64,000 nt of DNA from Trichobilharzia szidati. Its lineage: Eukaryota > Platyhelminthes > Trematoda > Strigeidida > Schistosomatidae. The notes under the pieces were generated by a model. The model saw only the letters and a program-made list of their open reading frames with translations, did not search any database and was not told where the DNA came from. Within the stretch, counting starts at the first letter, position 1. The number at the start of each line of letters is the position of its first letter. Location of the stretch: the NCBI GenBank assembly GCA_944472155.2, contig OX235271.1:96547256-96611255 (forward strand), given 5' to 3'. Positions 1-11,344 of the stretch are shown one piece after another. The position numbers and the translations under genes are program-made.

Positions 1-237
1 ACTGATAGACTTACTAGGCTCGATGTAGCCTCACCCATTAACAACAACGCATTTTAATTCGACGCAGGGTGACCCTGTTTAGTGTGCCTACATAATAACC
101 ACTGACAGTGTAGCTCTATAGGTGCCAGAGCCATTTCGCAACTAGCAGAAGTTCCTACGATCATTCTGGACTCACCAGTCTAAAAACAAATATTCGCATC
201 GAATAGTGTAGCAGTATAATATAATAGTATTTCTCAA
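1..237. other. Unassigned sequence at the window edge
   Basis: No coding frame, tRNA-like head or repeat was recognised here. It lies left of the first copy of the ~150-bp repeat and may belong to the same nested retroelement block. Confidence 0.4.
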
Positions 238-388
238 TGACCGAATCACAGGAAACCAAACAATGACACAAAGAGGGTTAAAATTTAGGAATTTGTATTT
301 GACGGATTTAATTGTAATTCATATGGTAAACATTAACAAATAACACTAGTCATTTAAAAAATGGAGCAGTAGAAATTGTCAGTCACCA
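238..388 (-). repeat. ~150-bp dispersed repeat, copy 1 (possible short LTR)
   Basis: This stretch aligns over its whole length with 6080-6229 in the same orientation, with scattered substitutions and small indels. On the + strand both copies start TGACCGAATCACAG and end near TCACCA, so each has TG...CA ends. The two copies bracket a CR1 LINE and a decayed gypsy element, which suggests they could be the LTRs of that gypsy element. No target duplication or primer-binding site was found, so that reading is an inference. Confidence 0.5.
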
Positions 389-650
389 CATCCGCCATTT
401 GTTGAATATCTCCTTGCATGATTACAATCAGGTCTCGGTTTGCTTGCAAGTCCAATATCCAATATCCTGATTACGAGCTAGTATAAACCAGTGATTTCTT
501 TGAGCTCGCTTCTTGATTTTAAGGTAGAGGTTCCAGATCTTCGGTGAACTTATGCGTAGTAAATCCCGCCACTCGACTGCTTTAGCTCTGGTAGACTCCA
601 AGAGGAGTGATGCGAGGATTGGTCAAGATTGTGGTTTGTAGTGTGCAGTA
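389..650. other. Unassigned sequence between repeat copy 1 and the CR1 3' end
   Basis: No gene is recognised. It could be part of the decayed gypsy element if the CR1 copy inserted into that element, but no motif confirms this. Confidence 0.3.
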
Positions 651-895
651 TGTTAGGACTCAGCTGCTGCCGTGAATGGAGTTTGACCTAACACCCGTTG
701 GTCATTCGGTATAGTCATAAAAGTAGAGTAATAATAATGATAATAATAGGTTGTAGTGTAGATAATATAGGTTGAGATAAGTGAAATAATAAAGAAAGAA
801 AGAAAAGATAGAGTAGTCGGTACAGTGGGAGAAGACAGGACGGGTCGTGGGGATTTAGCTTGTATGCTTATCCATTGACAATGTGGTTTCAAATT

Positions 896-2500
896 TTAAG
901 AGGGTAAGCCATTGAGACACAAACCATGCATTTCTGCATGATTGTCCAGCTTCCGCTTAAAAGTCTCCACAGATGGAGCTGTAGTTACGGCCGCCGGTAA
1001 AGCGTTCCAGAGACGGCAAACTCGAAGCGAGAAGAAATGTGAACGCACTCGAGTCCTTGGTCTCTGGTGTGCTATCCTTAGCGGGTTACCTCGTGGAAGC
1101 CTATAATCACTTAATGGCAGGATGCTCTTATTAGGATGGGCCTGGTCATTTAGGATCTTATAGACGGTGATGAGGTCTCCCCTGTGACTACGGTAACTAA
1201 GTGTGAAAAGACTTAATTTCTTCAGTCTCTCCTCATATGATTTGTTGCGGAGGCCGATCACCCATTTTGTCGCTCGTCTCTGGACACTTTCTAGCATGTT
1301 AGCATCCCTTTTGAGTAGCGGAGGAGCAATGATATTATGCACCTCAAGGAGTGGCCTCACGTATGTCGTATACAACGTTAGGAATAGTTCAGGAGTAAGA
1401 GCTCCCAGCTGCCTATGCATAAAGTGTAAAGTGGCGTAAGCTTTGGCGACGTCCCTCGTGTAATTTACACTGGTGTCTAGCTTTTCTGTTAAAATAAGGC
1501 CTAGATCGCGTTCTGATGGCACACAACTCAAGTTCTGGCCACCAAGGGTGTAATTTGCACTCTGTGACCTGCCGGAATGAAGTTGCACTACTTTGCACTT
1601 CTTTAAGTTGAAAGGCATTCCGTTAGCCAGAGCCCAGTCCCCCAGCGTTTGCAGGTCAGCCTGCAATCTGTCGGAGTCTTCCGATGAGTTTATTGCTCTC
1701 CAAATCTTTACGTCGTCAGCGTAAAGAAGCGCAGAGCAATTCAGTTGACAGGGCAGGTCGTTGATAAAAATCAAAAACATCAACGGCCCTAAGATAGAAC
1801 CCTGAGGAACCCCTGATGCCGAGGTGTGCCAGGATGATCGGATGCGGTTGACTTTGGTGCAGAATTCTCTCTCGCCTAAATAATCTTCCAGCCATGCGAG
1901 AAGTGCTCCAGAAACACCCGCTTTGCTTATTTTGTGAAGGAGCAGACCATGATGAACTGTGTCGAATGCTTTCGCAAAGTCGAGAAAGATCACATGGACT
2001 GGTACCTTTACATCCCAGGATAGTGTCCAATCGTTCCAAGCTAGTAGAAGATTCGTCACACAGGATCTTCCCCTCCTGAAACCGTGCTGTGCTTCATGGA
2101 GTAGGTTAGTCCCGTCGAAGTATTTTCTCATGTGGTCGTCAATGAGACTTTCCAATATCTTCGATATCACTGGGAGTAGCGCAACTGGTCTGTAACTGGT
2201 CGCGTTCTGCCGGTCACCACCCTTGAAGATAGGGGATAGGATGGCTCGTTTCCATTCACATGGAAGTTTCCCTACATCAAAGGAGTGTTGAAACAGATCA
2301 CTTAGGGGTTGGCAGAGACTTTCTGAACACTGCCTCAGGAAGGATGGTCTTATGTCATCCCAAACGTCAAGTTTTCCCGAAAGCAAATTTCCAAATTTAA
2401 CAGAATCCCAGGGCGGGGTTATTTTAAATGGCACCAAGCAGGTTTTCGCAGGTTGGTCTTGCTTTGTAATCTTGATGTTTGGTGCGGGTAAACTCATCAT
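896..2500 (-). CDS. CR1-type reverse transcriptase (endonuclease missing)
   Basis: An open frame of 534 codons encodes a LINE reverse transcriptase, which would prime cDNA synthesis from element RNA at a chromosomal nick. Visible RT blocks in order are a WKRAILSPIFK-type motif 1, SYRPVALLPVISKILE, GFRRGRSC, the first catalytic block FLDFAKAFDTVHH, SGVPQGSILGPLMFLIFINDL, and the catalytic YADD box (LLYADDVKIW). The C-terminal thumb continues to LWNALPAAV, as is usual for CR1. The RT core has no stop or missing catalytic aspartate. The start at 2500 is only the first ATG; the natural protein would begin with an APE endonuclease of some 200 residues that is absent. On its own this copy is probably not mobile. 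Confidence 0.85.
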   Translation of the reverse strand: MMSLPAPNIKITKQDQPAKTCLVPFKITPPWDSVKFGNLLSGKLDVWDDIRPSFLRQCSESLCQPLSDLFQHSFDVGKLPCEWKRAILSPIFKGGDRQNATSYRPVALLPVISKILESLIDDHMRKYFDGTNLLHEAQHGFRRGRSCVTNLLLAWNDWTLSWDVKVPVHVIFLDFAKAFDTVHHGLLLHKISKAGVSGALLAWLEDYLGEREFCTKVNRIRSSWHTSASGVPQGSILGPLMFLIFINDLPCQLNCSALLYADDVKIWRAINSSEDSDRLQADLQTLGDWALANGMPFNLKKCKVVQLHSGRSQSANYTLGGQNLSCVPSERDLGLILTEKLDTSVNYTRDVAKAYATLHFMHRQLGALTPELFLTLYTTYVRPLLEVHNIIAPPLLKRDANMLESVQRRATKWVIGLRNKSYEERLKKLSLFTLSYRSHRGDLITVYKILNDQAHPNKSILPLSDYRLPRGNPLRIAHQRPRTRVRSHFFSLRVCRLWNALPAAVTTAPSVETFKRKLDNHAEMHGLCLNGLPS

Positions 2501-2571
2501 TACTGTTCATTTACCTGTGAAAGGCTAGACTGAATGTCTCTGCCATTTAAAGACTAGTAAGAGATTTCCAA

Positions 2572-3636
2572 TCAGAACCAACTAGATTGCAAGCTCCCTG
2601 GATGGTCCCTCGCCATCTGTCTTTCCTTCCATGGCCTATCTGGCCTAACACGTATATTGCAGGTCCTCCCTATAGAAAGGACTTGGGAAGTCAATAAAAC
2701 TTTTTCGGCATCTTCGGCAGAGCCTAGTGTTACCCTCAGTGGGGATGGTTTGCCTTGAGGAGCAGCAGTGCCCTTATACAATCTGCACAGTTTTACTGGT
2801 TGGATGTCCAGACCCAGTGTGCTACATAAGTTGGACCACTGTTCCTGATCAAACAGGGCCCTGTTTTCCAGCAGACTACTGCTACAGTCTGGCACATTAA
2901 AGAGGATAACGCAGTTTTATCGACTGACCGTGGATTTAGGTTCGGTCATCGCACATTTGTCATCCCCCTTAAGACCGTTTTGTTTCGTCTGGTGCAACTG
3001 GGTATTATTATGTGTCGCAGTGGTGTGGCCACTTTTACTGGTGGACGGTAAGGGTCTTTTCCCAGCGACAGGTACCCTTGGTGCCTCAACCTCTGTGTCT
3101 GGGGCAGTTATGGCAGGAATTGCAAGTATAACCGGTGTGGATTTTGGTATCCCCGATTTACATGCAATTGTGCTGTTTTCTGAGTTGGTGGGAGTAAAAC
3201 GTTTCACGTTTTTTCCTGATATCTCTATGCCATCTGTAGCTTTCGAGGAACTACACGAGGCTGCATTATGACGGCAACTTGGGCATATGTACCAGAACCA
3301 TGGGCATGGGTTCTTACGCATAAAATCGTAATATACCTTTGGTACTCCGGTGTCACATCTACAATGTACCCATTGCTTACAAAAGTTACATTCGAAAGCA
3401 GGGTCTGCTTGTTCGACAATAGAATTGCAGACCTTGCAATCGTCTGCCTTCTTGGGGAACGTTTTCGTCGTCTTGCGACGTCGTGAACGTTTCTTATTGG
3501 CCTTCCTGTTTGTTTCAAGGCCTACTGTGGATATAGGTGTCATACTATTCACCTGTTTGCTTAATTTGGCGGAAGCTCTGGTGACTACGGTGTATGGTCT
3601 CCCATTACTTATCTTGGGGTGAGAATCTATAGTCAT
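2572..3636 (-). pseudogene. CR1 ORF1 with PHD-like zinc finger, broken by one stop
   Basis: The first plausible ATG of the frame is at 3636. A Cys/His cluster follows, CKVC...CNFC...WVHCRC...CPSC, with the spacing of a PHD-type finger as found in many CR1 ORF1 proteins. The segment after the stop (2916-2572) reads ILFNVPDCSSSLLENR and LRVTLGSAEDAEKVL, which resembles the RRM-like region of such ORF1 proteins. The only break is a TAA at 2917-2919; the same frame continues on both sides. ORF1 proteins bind element RNA. The nucleotide-level homology to a named family was not tested. Confidence 0.7.
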
Positions 3637-3708
3637 TTTACTTCCAAAATAATACCGATGATTAAATGATAAGAGACAGTGGAGTTTTGTCCAATAGACT
3701 GACAGCAA

Positions 3709-4008
3709 AAGACAGTAGAAAGCACAGAACAGAAAGATAAAGTATATAAGTAAAAGCTTTTGACTTTACCTGTAACTTTCGGGTTATTCGGCTTCACAAC
3801 AATCACGTAACAGACCAACAAGTCCTGTATATTTGAAAGAGTGAGGGGGATGTTGCTACAGAAGTAGCACCTGAAGCTTGGGCAGTAGTTCGAGACAGTG
3901 GGAAGTACCAAACACAGGCTCGGTGAAGAAGAAATGGTTGAATAAAATTCGCCGGATAGGAAGATCAGGTTTCCCAAACGAATTATTCACAAAAGTGGAT
4001 ATTTCCTG
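3709..4008. other. Junction between CR1 ORF1 and the decayed gypsy element
   Basis: No domain is recognised. It probably holds CR1 5' UTR and the 3' untranslated end of the gypsy integrase frame that stops at 4009. Confidence 0.35.
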
Positions 4009-4605
4009 TTAGACGGGAAAATGCACGTCGTATTCAAGGAGCGCGCGCGTTGAAAAGCCCACACTAAGTCCATCCGATCTTCTAACTGATTCTGTGTTAT
4101 CATTTTCTCCAGAATCATCTGGATTTATTTCAGAATTATCTATAAAATCAGGATTAGTAGGGGAATCATCAAAATTATAGTCGAATCGAGCAACTGTTTT
4201 TATCAGATGCGTTCGGAGAATTCGAGATTTGAACAGCTTTGCAGGACTTTCATGGGTACCTGTATGCTCCGCATTGCGATACTGAGGTAAGAAGTTATCT
4301 ACACATCTCTCTGGCTCGACAGGATTCTTAGGACTCATTGATGCTATAGCACTCTTTAATATTCGTATGAAATTTTCTGTCAACTCGTTAGACAGAGGAT
4401 TACGTGGTGCTGTGCACAGATGACGACAACCTATGTGTTTGAACCAATCACTGAAGTTCTTCTCAGTGAGATAAGTACCGTTATCAGTAACTAAGACGTC
4501 CGGAATTCCTTCTCGGCCACAAATCTTCCTAAACGTTCTGTGAGTGACTTCCACGTTAGAACTATCTGTAATTATGACTTCTGGCCATCTAGAATAAGAA
4601 TCCAC
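4009..4605 (-). pseudogene. Integrase core and C-terminus of the decayed gypsy element
   Basis: This open stretch of 198 codons is the longest readable part of the remnant. It contains SRWPEVIIT, the second catalytic aspartate in VTDNGTYLTEKNF, and NELTENFIRILKSA, where the DDE glutamate and adjacent helix lie. After that comes a variable tail ending near EYDVHFPV. The first catalytic aspartate lies just upstream (about 4650-4670) beyond a stop. Integrases join the linear cDNA to the chromosome; this copy cannot make a complete enzyme. Confidence 0.8.
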
Positions 4606-6045
4606 AATAACTAAAGCAAGGCATTAAATTAAGAGTGCATCACAGTAATCCACATGAATACGCTGCCGAACCTCACAAGACACAGGCCATGGTTTCAATG
4701 GCGACTTTCCGTAGGACACTTTGTGCGAACAACTAGAACAACTCTTTCATGTTTTGCTAATGTCATCATCAATTTGCAAATATATAGTTAGGTGAAGGTA
4801 CTTGAATTAGAGGAGACAGACGACTAGCGTCAGGTCTGAAACCCTTGTAATCTAATGTGTATCCTAAGCATGATACAGATGACAAAGTAAAATGGCATCT
4901 AGATGGGTTAAAAAGAATATATTTTTCAGAGAAATGCCTGAACAGTTTTAAAAAAGACGTTAGTTATACATTTCACTGTTTGGTTCGCGATTTATGATGA
5001 CGTCTTTGTAAGACTCAACACCATCTAATCCATCTGTCATCCGATTTGTTACCTATTGTAATATTTCAGATGAAACCTTTATCCAAAAGGCAAGAACTTA
5101 TATATGAACAATTTAAATGGAGTATTAATGGTTGTTAATGCACTAGAAGCTTCGTCAAGAGGAATCTGCAAATAAGCATCTTCGAGAACTAATTTCGAAA
5201 AACATTCTTATCCATGTATCTTTTAGGTTATGTCTTCATTTTCCATAGTAGTGCGAATATGCTTTAACAAGCGACTATTGAGTGTAAGGCGGTAGTCACC
5301 ACTTCTCAGTGTTTCCCCATCAGCCTTTAGTGGCGTCACAATGGGAGTAGCCTAATTTGAAAGTTCAACCGACATAAATATGCCCTGCTCAACCAAGTTG
5401 TCTGACTCTTTCTTAACTGCATCTTGCAAACCATATAGAATCAATCGGCGCTTTAGGAAGACAACATCAGCCTCTATTTAAAGATGGATAGGCTGAATCT
5501 TCATGCCACCTAAACACTTTGAACACTGAAGAACTATTTCTCTGAACAAAGATTCATCAAACAACTCGGTGCAAAGTGAAATTTTGACATTCAACAATCT
5601 AAGGGCTTTTAATCTCAATAAAAATGGACCATATTCACTAACGAGAAAAGGGATGTTCACAAAACTACCACTATCCGAGTTCAAACCAATGTTAGTAGTA
5701 CCAATAAGAGGTAGTTTATGACCAGTAATGCCAGTAATGAAAATGGCAGTAGGGTCTATTTAGGCATGCTTACAAAGCGATAGTAAGTCTTTCCTAGAAA
5801 TTATAGATTCATTACTACCAGTATCAATTATAAAAGAGTGAGGTTTGCCTGAACTTGTAGTGAAGGCTCACATCATATTAGATTCAGTGCTGTGAAAAGT
5901 TGAAAGAGACACTGACTGCACTTTACCAGACAAATTGGGAGAATCATGGGAATTCTGAGTAGCAAAACTATTTGAACTCCATCAAACAGACTTTATGTGC
6001 CCAACTTTACCACATTTATGGCACTTATCATTCATATTGACGCTA
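4009..6045 (-). pseudogene. Decayed Ty3/gypsy-like gag-pol remnant
   Basis: On the - strand the remains of a pol gene appear in the usual order, with many stops and frameshifts. A CCHC zinc knuckle (CHKCGKVGH) lies at about 6000-6040. An aspartic protease with SFIIDTGSNESII lies at about 5795-5850. RT pieces include SGDYRLTLNSRLLKHIRT near 5250-5320, a LPFGI box near 5060 and the RT end with SCLGYTLDYKGFRPDA near 4800-4870. The integrase core follows (HVDYCDALL to 4009). RNase H and the integrase zinc-binding region seem to be missing between about 4780 and 4740. The gag part before the knuckle is also absent. Which schistosome gypsy family this is cannot be told from the sequence alone. Confidence 0.75.
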
Positions 6046-6079
6046 AAATGTAATCGTTACTTGTTATAGTAATTATAGA

Positions 6080-6229
6080 TGACCGAATCACAGAAAATGA
6101 AACAATAATACAAAGAGGGTGAAATTTAGGAATTTGCATTTGGAGGAATTAATAGTAATTTTTATAGTAAACATTAACAAACACCAGTAATCACTGAAAC
6201 AGTAGAGGAGTGGAAACTGTCAATCACCA
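6080..6229 (-). repeat. ~150-bp dispersed repeat, copy 2 (possible short LTR)
   Basis: Partner of 238-388, same orientation. It begins 35 bases beyond the zinc knuckle of the decayed gypsy element, which leaves no room for a full gag. Either the gag part was deleted or this is an unrelated repeat. Confidence 0.5.
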
Positions 6230-6722
6230 GAAACAATTTCTGAAATTTCCGACCAGTGGTGCACGTAAACCCAGAAGACAACTATGCACTTTGAGTGTGT
6301 ATTTCGAAAGCGCGTTGGTGGGCAACTGAGGTGAGGAAACATAATCAAAAACACGGAAGGCCATTCGTCATTCACTAGGGAAAATGAACCATTCAAATCA
6401 TAAGGAAGATATAATTCTAACTCGGTTAATCGTCTACACCTGTGAATTCCTTAATTATTAACTACTCCTGAGAAACCATACGGTTCCATCTCGAGGAGAC
6501 CCTACAATGGTACTTACAAGTAACTTAATGACTAGGTGGATGCTGGAGCTGGACAGTTTTTATTGGAGTGATCATGTGCCTGTTTATTACAGAAAATCGA
6601 ATCTTTATCCACTTAAGAATAATCTTCGCTTATGAACGTAGTTGTAGTTAGCCACATCTGTTTTTGAATTCCATTTTCGATACATAAAACTTGTCTGAGT
6701 TCAAATCGTGAACCGGTGATCT
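6230..6722. other. Unassigned left flank of element E1
   Basis: No gene, repeat or RNA was recognised in these 493 bases. Confidence 0.4.
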
Positions 6723-7025
6723 TGTTGCGTGTTCTATTTGACTAAATTAGCGTACACGTATTTCCTAGTACTTCTTCACGTTTATCAATGTGCGCAGACG
6801 TTGTGGCTACTCGACGCCCACAACGTAAAATCAGAAGGCACTTGCGAAGAGTGTAATCGTGTATGATAGCCGTAGTCAAATTTCGAAGTTGTATCAAGGT
6901 AGCGTTCAACAGTAAATTGACAAATGTTTACGAAGTACATATTAAATCGGTCTGTGTAAACATATAATACGAGTATACAAATTAGATTAAAAACGTATGT
7001 TTATAGTTGGTATAGGGGTACTACA
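6723..7025 (-). repeat. 3' LTR of E1
   Basis: 303 bp, identical to 11620-11922 except for one substitution. It follows the end of the integrase frame and a 3' UTR of about 410 bases. Confidence 0.93.
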
Positions 7026-7047
7026 TAATTCCACCACCAGAACACTG
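7026..7047 (-). promoter_or_regulatory. Polypurine-tract region of E1
   Basis: Read on the - strand, the bases directly before the 3' LTR include TGGTGGTGGAATTA. The position is right for the plus-strand primer of reverse transcription, although the tract is not a pure purine run. Confidence 0.45.
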
Positions 7048-7439
7048 AAATATAAAAAAATACATTTAAGTGTTCGACAAAAACATGCATCGGCGTAATA
7101 TGCAGCAGAGATAGTACGTAGAAAGCGATTTATTAAGCTGAAAAATGAGCAGTTTAATGCGGTCAATAAGGTCGATAATAAATGCGATAATGAAAGAAAA
7201 GTAGGATTGATAATCATGGTAGAATATAAAAGGAATGATAAAACCGGCCGGGGAATCTGTAATCTGTAGACGGAAAGATACGTGAACATTAAGCGCTATA
7301 TGATTAAATGTAATAATACAGGGAATATTGATGTTAAAATAGTAGTGACGTGATTGACGTATGAAAATATTAATCAGTTAAATGAGTAGCCAAATGACAA
7401 TTACGAATAAAGATAATAAAAATAAAAATTCGTAATTAG

Positions 7440-9116
7440 TTATATGTGGATGATTTGCACATAGCGTTTAGGCCAATGGGCTCTCCTACCGGAGCGCGTT
7501 GTTTTCATAGGTTTCTCTGGCGACGTTGAAGCTTGCGTGGATGTAGGTGTTGGCACGTCGTTCAGCTGGTCTTTACCGTTGGCTTCGAAATCATCGATGA
7601 ACGCTGGTTTGACTCTGTCGACACTGATGGCTTCTGCTTTATTCAGTCGTTCTATCGTGATAACTTTATCATTTCTATTTAGAACTTTGAATGGTCCATC
7701 GTAAGCGGGTTGAAGTGGTCGTTGTACACCCTCTCTCCTGACGAAGACGTGAGTGCAATCTGTCAGTTGTGGCGGGATGTATGACGTTCTTTCCTGCTGG
7801 CGTGGAAGTGATATCTTGAGCTCGTTCATGTGTTGTTTTAGCTGGTGCACATAACCAGTCATATCTTGTGGAGCTTGGTTACCTGGGGTGAAAAATTCTC
7901 CTGGTAATCGTAATGTTGTTCCATAGACTAGCTCGGAAACACAGCAGCCAATATCTTTCTTTAGAGTAGCTCGTATGCCAAGCAGTACCAGTGGGAGTTT
8001 GGTTGACCAGTCGTTTTGAGTCAAAGAAGCAGCGAGCGCAGCTTTGAGTTGTCGATGAAGTCATTCAACCATACCGTTGGAACTAGGATGTTAGGCGGTC
8101 GTTCGTAATCGTTTAATGCCCAGTAATTCAGTTAGCTGGTGGAAAAGTCGGCTTTCAAACTGAGCACCTCTGTCTGTAGTGATGATGGATGGGACACCAA
8201 AGTTAGCTATCCAGTTTTCGACCAAAGCTTTAGCTACCGTTTCAGCGGAGACGTCGGCTATCGGAACTGCTACAGGCCAACGAGTGAATCTATCGATGCA
8301 AGTTAGAATGTAGTTGAAACCATTGGAAGGAGGCAGTGGACCAACTATGTCTACATGTATATGGTCAAATCTAGAGTCAGGGTTAGGAAAGCGACCAAGT
8401 GGTGCATTGGTGTGACGGTTGATTTTGACTCTTTGACAGGACAAGCAATTTCGTGTCCACCTCTTAACATCGCTAATAATGTTCGGCCAAATAAATCTTT
8501 CTTTTAGTAGTTTGATAGTAGCGTTGACACCGGGATGAGACAAGTTATGTAACTTCTCGAATAATGTATGTCTCATAGCTGCTGGAACGAAAGGTCGATA
8601 TTTACCCGTAGAGGTGTCGCAGATTATTTTTGTCGCGCCAAAAGGAATTGCGTCTAGTTTTAAAAATGTTGTTTTAGAAGACATGATCTTTTTTAGTTCA
8701 GCATCATCTCGTTGTAAGTTTGAGAGACGTTCGTAGTCGATGTCTGGGCATACAATGTTGTCAATGTGCACACGTGATAAAGCGTCTGCCACTTCATTAT
8801 TTTTACCCTTCACATGTCGCAGATCGGAGGTGAACTGAGATATAAACTCGAGATGTCGTAGCTCACGCGGAGAGTAGTTATCCTGTTTTGCTGATAAGGC
8901 TTTCGTTAGAGCTGTAAAGACAGTAAAAGCTGTACCTTCCAGCATATGTCGAAAGTGCTTGATTGCTAAATAAACAGCCAATAACTCTCTACCAAAAGTG
9001 CTATAGCGACATTGAGTAGGATTCAGTCGTTTCGAAAAGAATGCAAGGGGTTGCCATTCGCCGTGTACCTGCTGTTGTAAAACTGCCCCGATGGCAACGT
9101 CTGAAGCGTCTGTCAT
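7440..9116 (-). pseudogene. E1 RNase H and integrase, broken
   Basis: RNase H begins at 9116 with the first catalytic aspartate in MTDASDVAIGAVL and runs through YSTFGRELLAVYLAIKHFRH. The usual F-T-D-H-K/R box reads FTVFTALTKAL (about 8898-8930), so roughly three residues, including a catalytic aspartate, are missing. The integrase keeps its HHCC finger (HNLSHPG; CLSCQ, about 8550-8430), the DDE residues in HVDIVGP, TTDRG and GMVE, and a C-terminal GPF-type segment. Two in-frame stops cut it: TAA at 8091-8093, where family members have Tyr before HP, and TGA at 8061-8063 right after the catalytic Glu. The frame then stays open to 7440 and ends in a basic tail with TTRSGRR. Confidence 0.88.
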
Positions 9117-11344
9117 GAGAGACAGGGGGCGTCATTTTGGCGTCTGACTAAGAGTGTCTTGTCATTTAACAATTGTTTAACATTTTCGAATGCTTTAACA
9201 GCTTCTGTGGACAAATGGAATGAACGACTATGTCCACGTAAGCAGTCGGTTAACGGTTGTAAAGCTTTAGCACAGTTCGGGATAAAACGCCGGTAAAAAT
9301 TAACGAGACCCAAAAATCGCCGTAATTTCTTAAAAGAATCTGGTAATGGATAATCTTTGATAGCTTGTACGTCATCAGGGACTGGTCTGATTCCTTGGCT
9401 ATCGATTAAATGACCGAGGAATTTCAGTGAGGTCTTACCAAATTCGCATTTGTCTAAGTTGATAGTCATGCCGTATTGGTTAAGTCTTTCAAACACTGTC
9501 TTCACATGTTTCAAATGCTCGGCTTCGTCTGCACTTGCAATTGGTAAGCTGTTGATGTACGCGTAGACGAAAGGGAGACCACGGAGTACTTGGTCGACTA
9601 GGCTTTGAAATGTCTGAGCGGCGTTCATTAGTCCGAAGGGCATGCGTACGAATTCATATAAGCCAAATAGTGTGGTAATGGCGGTTTTCGGAACGTCATC
9701 AGGGTGGATGGGGATATGATGATACGCTCTGACAAGATCGATTTTAGAGAAAACTTTAACATCTGGTAAGTTGCTAGCGAAATCGTGGATATGTGGTATT
9801 GGTTATCTATCAGGTACCGTTTGCTTGTTCAAAGCTCGATAATCACCACACGGCCGTATTTCACCAGAAGGCTTTTTGGGCACAATGTGAAGCGGTGAAG
9901 ACCATGAGCTGTTGGATGGTCGAATAATACCAAGCTCTAGCATTTTATCGAACTCTGTTTTGGCGATTTTAAGTCTATATGGGTCAAGGCGTCGGGGACG
10001 TGCAAAAGCTGGTGGTCCAGTGGTTTTAATATGATGAACCACGTGATGCTTTGGTTCTGTTCCTCGAAAAGAAGGTTGTAAAAGGTCAGGAAACTGATTT
10101 GCCAAATTGGTATATGGAGATGCTGGTGTGCGTGTGACCATCAAGTTCAGTGATGATGCACGGCTAATCGTACCAGCGATGTACGTTTTATTGAGCGAGT
10201 CTATTAGCTTGGGGCTTATCGGATCAACTAGCAGTTTGTGCTGCTGTAGAAAATCAATACCGAGGGTTGGAGATGGAACATCTGCAATGATGAACGACCA
10301 AGTGTAGGTATTCTGCAGACCAAAATCCAAAGTCATTCGTTTACTTCCATATGTAACAATACTGGACTTATTAACAGCTTGGAGCTTAACTGCTGGGTCA
10401 GGATGTTGACGTTCCTGGGTAGACGGAGGGAGAACACTCACCTCTGCTCCTGTGTCAACTAAGAATGTAGTACCGGTATTTTTATCTGTTACATAAAACA
10501 AACGACTATTAGATCGTAGATTGCCAACAGTATTTTTTACACATGACGATATATCTTTTGGTTTAGCTTGAAAGTTGCAAGGTGAACGGCACCGTCGTGC
10601 ATTGCTTCCGTAACTACGGTGATACCAGCAAATATTATCGCGATTTCGTGACGTGTTAGGGGACCGAGAAAGACGTCGACGAGACGAGCTTCTGGAACGG
10701 CTTGGTTGTGTGCGTGTAGTCAGTTTTGCTAACTGACTCAGTAAGGTGTCGACTTTGTGTTCTAGAGTCTGTATTCTATCGTGGGTGTCTGGTATTCTGC
10801 TAGTGGAAGCGACAGATGGAGGTGTTGACCTCTCGTACATGCGATCCGCGATTTCGGTGAGCCTTTCTATGTCAATGTCGCCGTCTCCGAAAGCAAGAAC
10901 CTGCTGGATGTTTGCGAGAAGTCGTCGTAGCCGTATTTGGTAAAAGAGACGTTTATCGATTTTTCTTCCTGCAACTAGGCTTTGCATATGCCTCATCAGT
11001 TGAGATGGGGTTTTATCACCTAGCTCGACATTGCTTAACAAACGATCGAGTGCTTGCCTATCTGAAAGCGAAGTGCATCGTAGTACCTCTTCCTTCAACT
11101 TGTCGTAAGGCGCTTCTGTTCTGGGTTGAACGATGTATTGCCGTACCTGCTCGGCGACTTCGTCTGGTAGTACTGTACTCAAAATGCCAAATTTAGCCGT
11201 CGGTGACCTGAGCTTATTGCTACTCAAATAATGCACCAGTCGTGCAAACCAAAGATGAGGGTCTCTGGGCTTAAAAGCTGGTACAGTAAGAGAAATAGTA
11301 CTAACAGATCCCAGCTCTAAGTTATCAGAGGTATTGGAAGGCAT
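9113..11344 (-). pseudogene. E1 gag-protease-RT, catalytically dead RT
   Basis: The likely start is the ATG at 11344 (MPSNTSDNLELG), not the upstream one at 11560, because gag homology with E2 begins just after it. In order come a gag capsid region with SLSDRQALDRLLSNVELGD, an atypical zinc motif CWYH...C...PC (about 10570-10632), protease with [12 protein letters not shown] (about 10440-10460), and RT beginning PSGEIRPCGDYRALNKQ. A TAA at 9800-9802 replaces the Tyr codon before PIPHIHDF; the frame resumes at once. The catalytic Y-x-D-D box reads YINS (9548-9559), so both aspartates are lost. A one-base loss in a run of C near 9120 shifts the frame into RNase H. Confidence 0.9.

Larger units (their letters stand above)
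653..3708 (-). mobile_element. CR1-clade non-LTR retrotransposon, internally deleted
   Basis: Reading on the - strand, an ORF1 with a PHD-like zinc finger (3636 down to 2572) is followed after 71 bases by an open RT frame (2500 to 896). A 3' tail runs to an ATT-rich stretch around 720-745. The CR1/Jockey-type APE endonuclease normally precedes the RT, but no such domain fits between the two ORFs. The copy has therefore lost its endonuclease by internal deletion, and ORF1 carries an in-frame stop. CR1-like elements are known from schistosomes. The exact family and both outer boundaries are uncertain. Confidence 0.8.
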
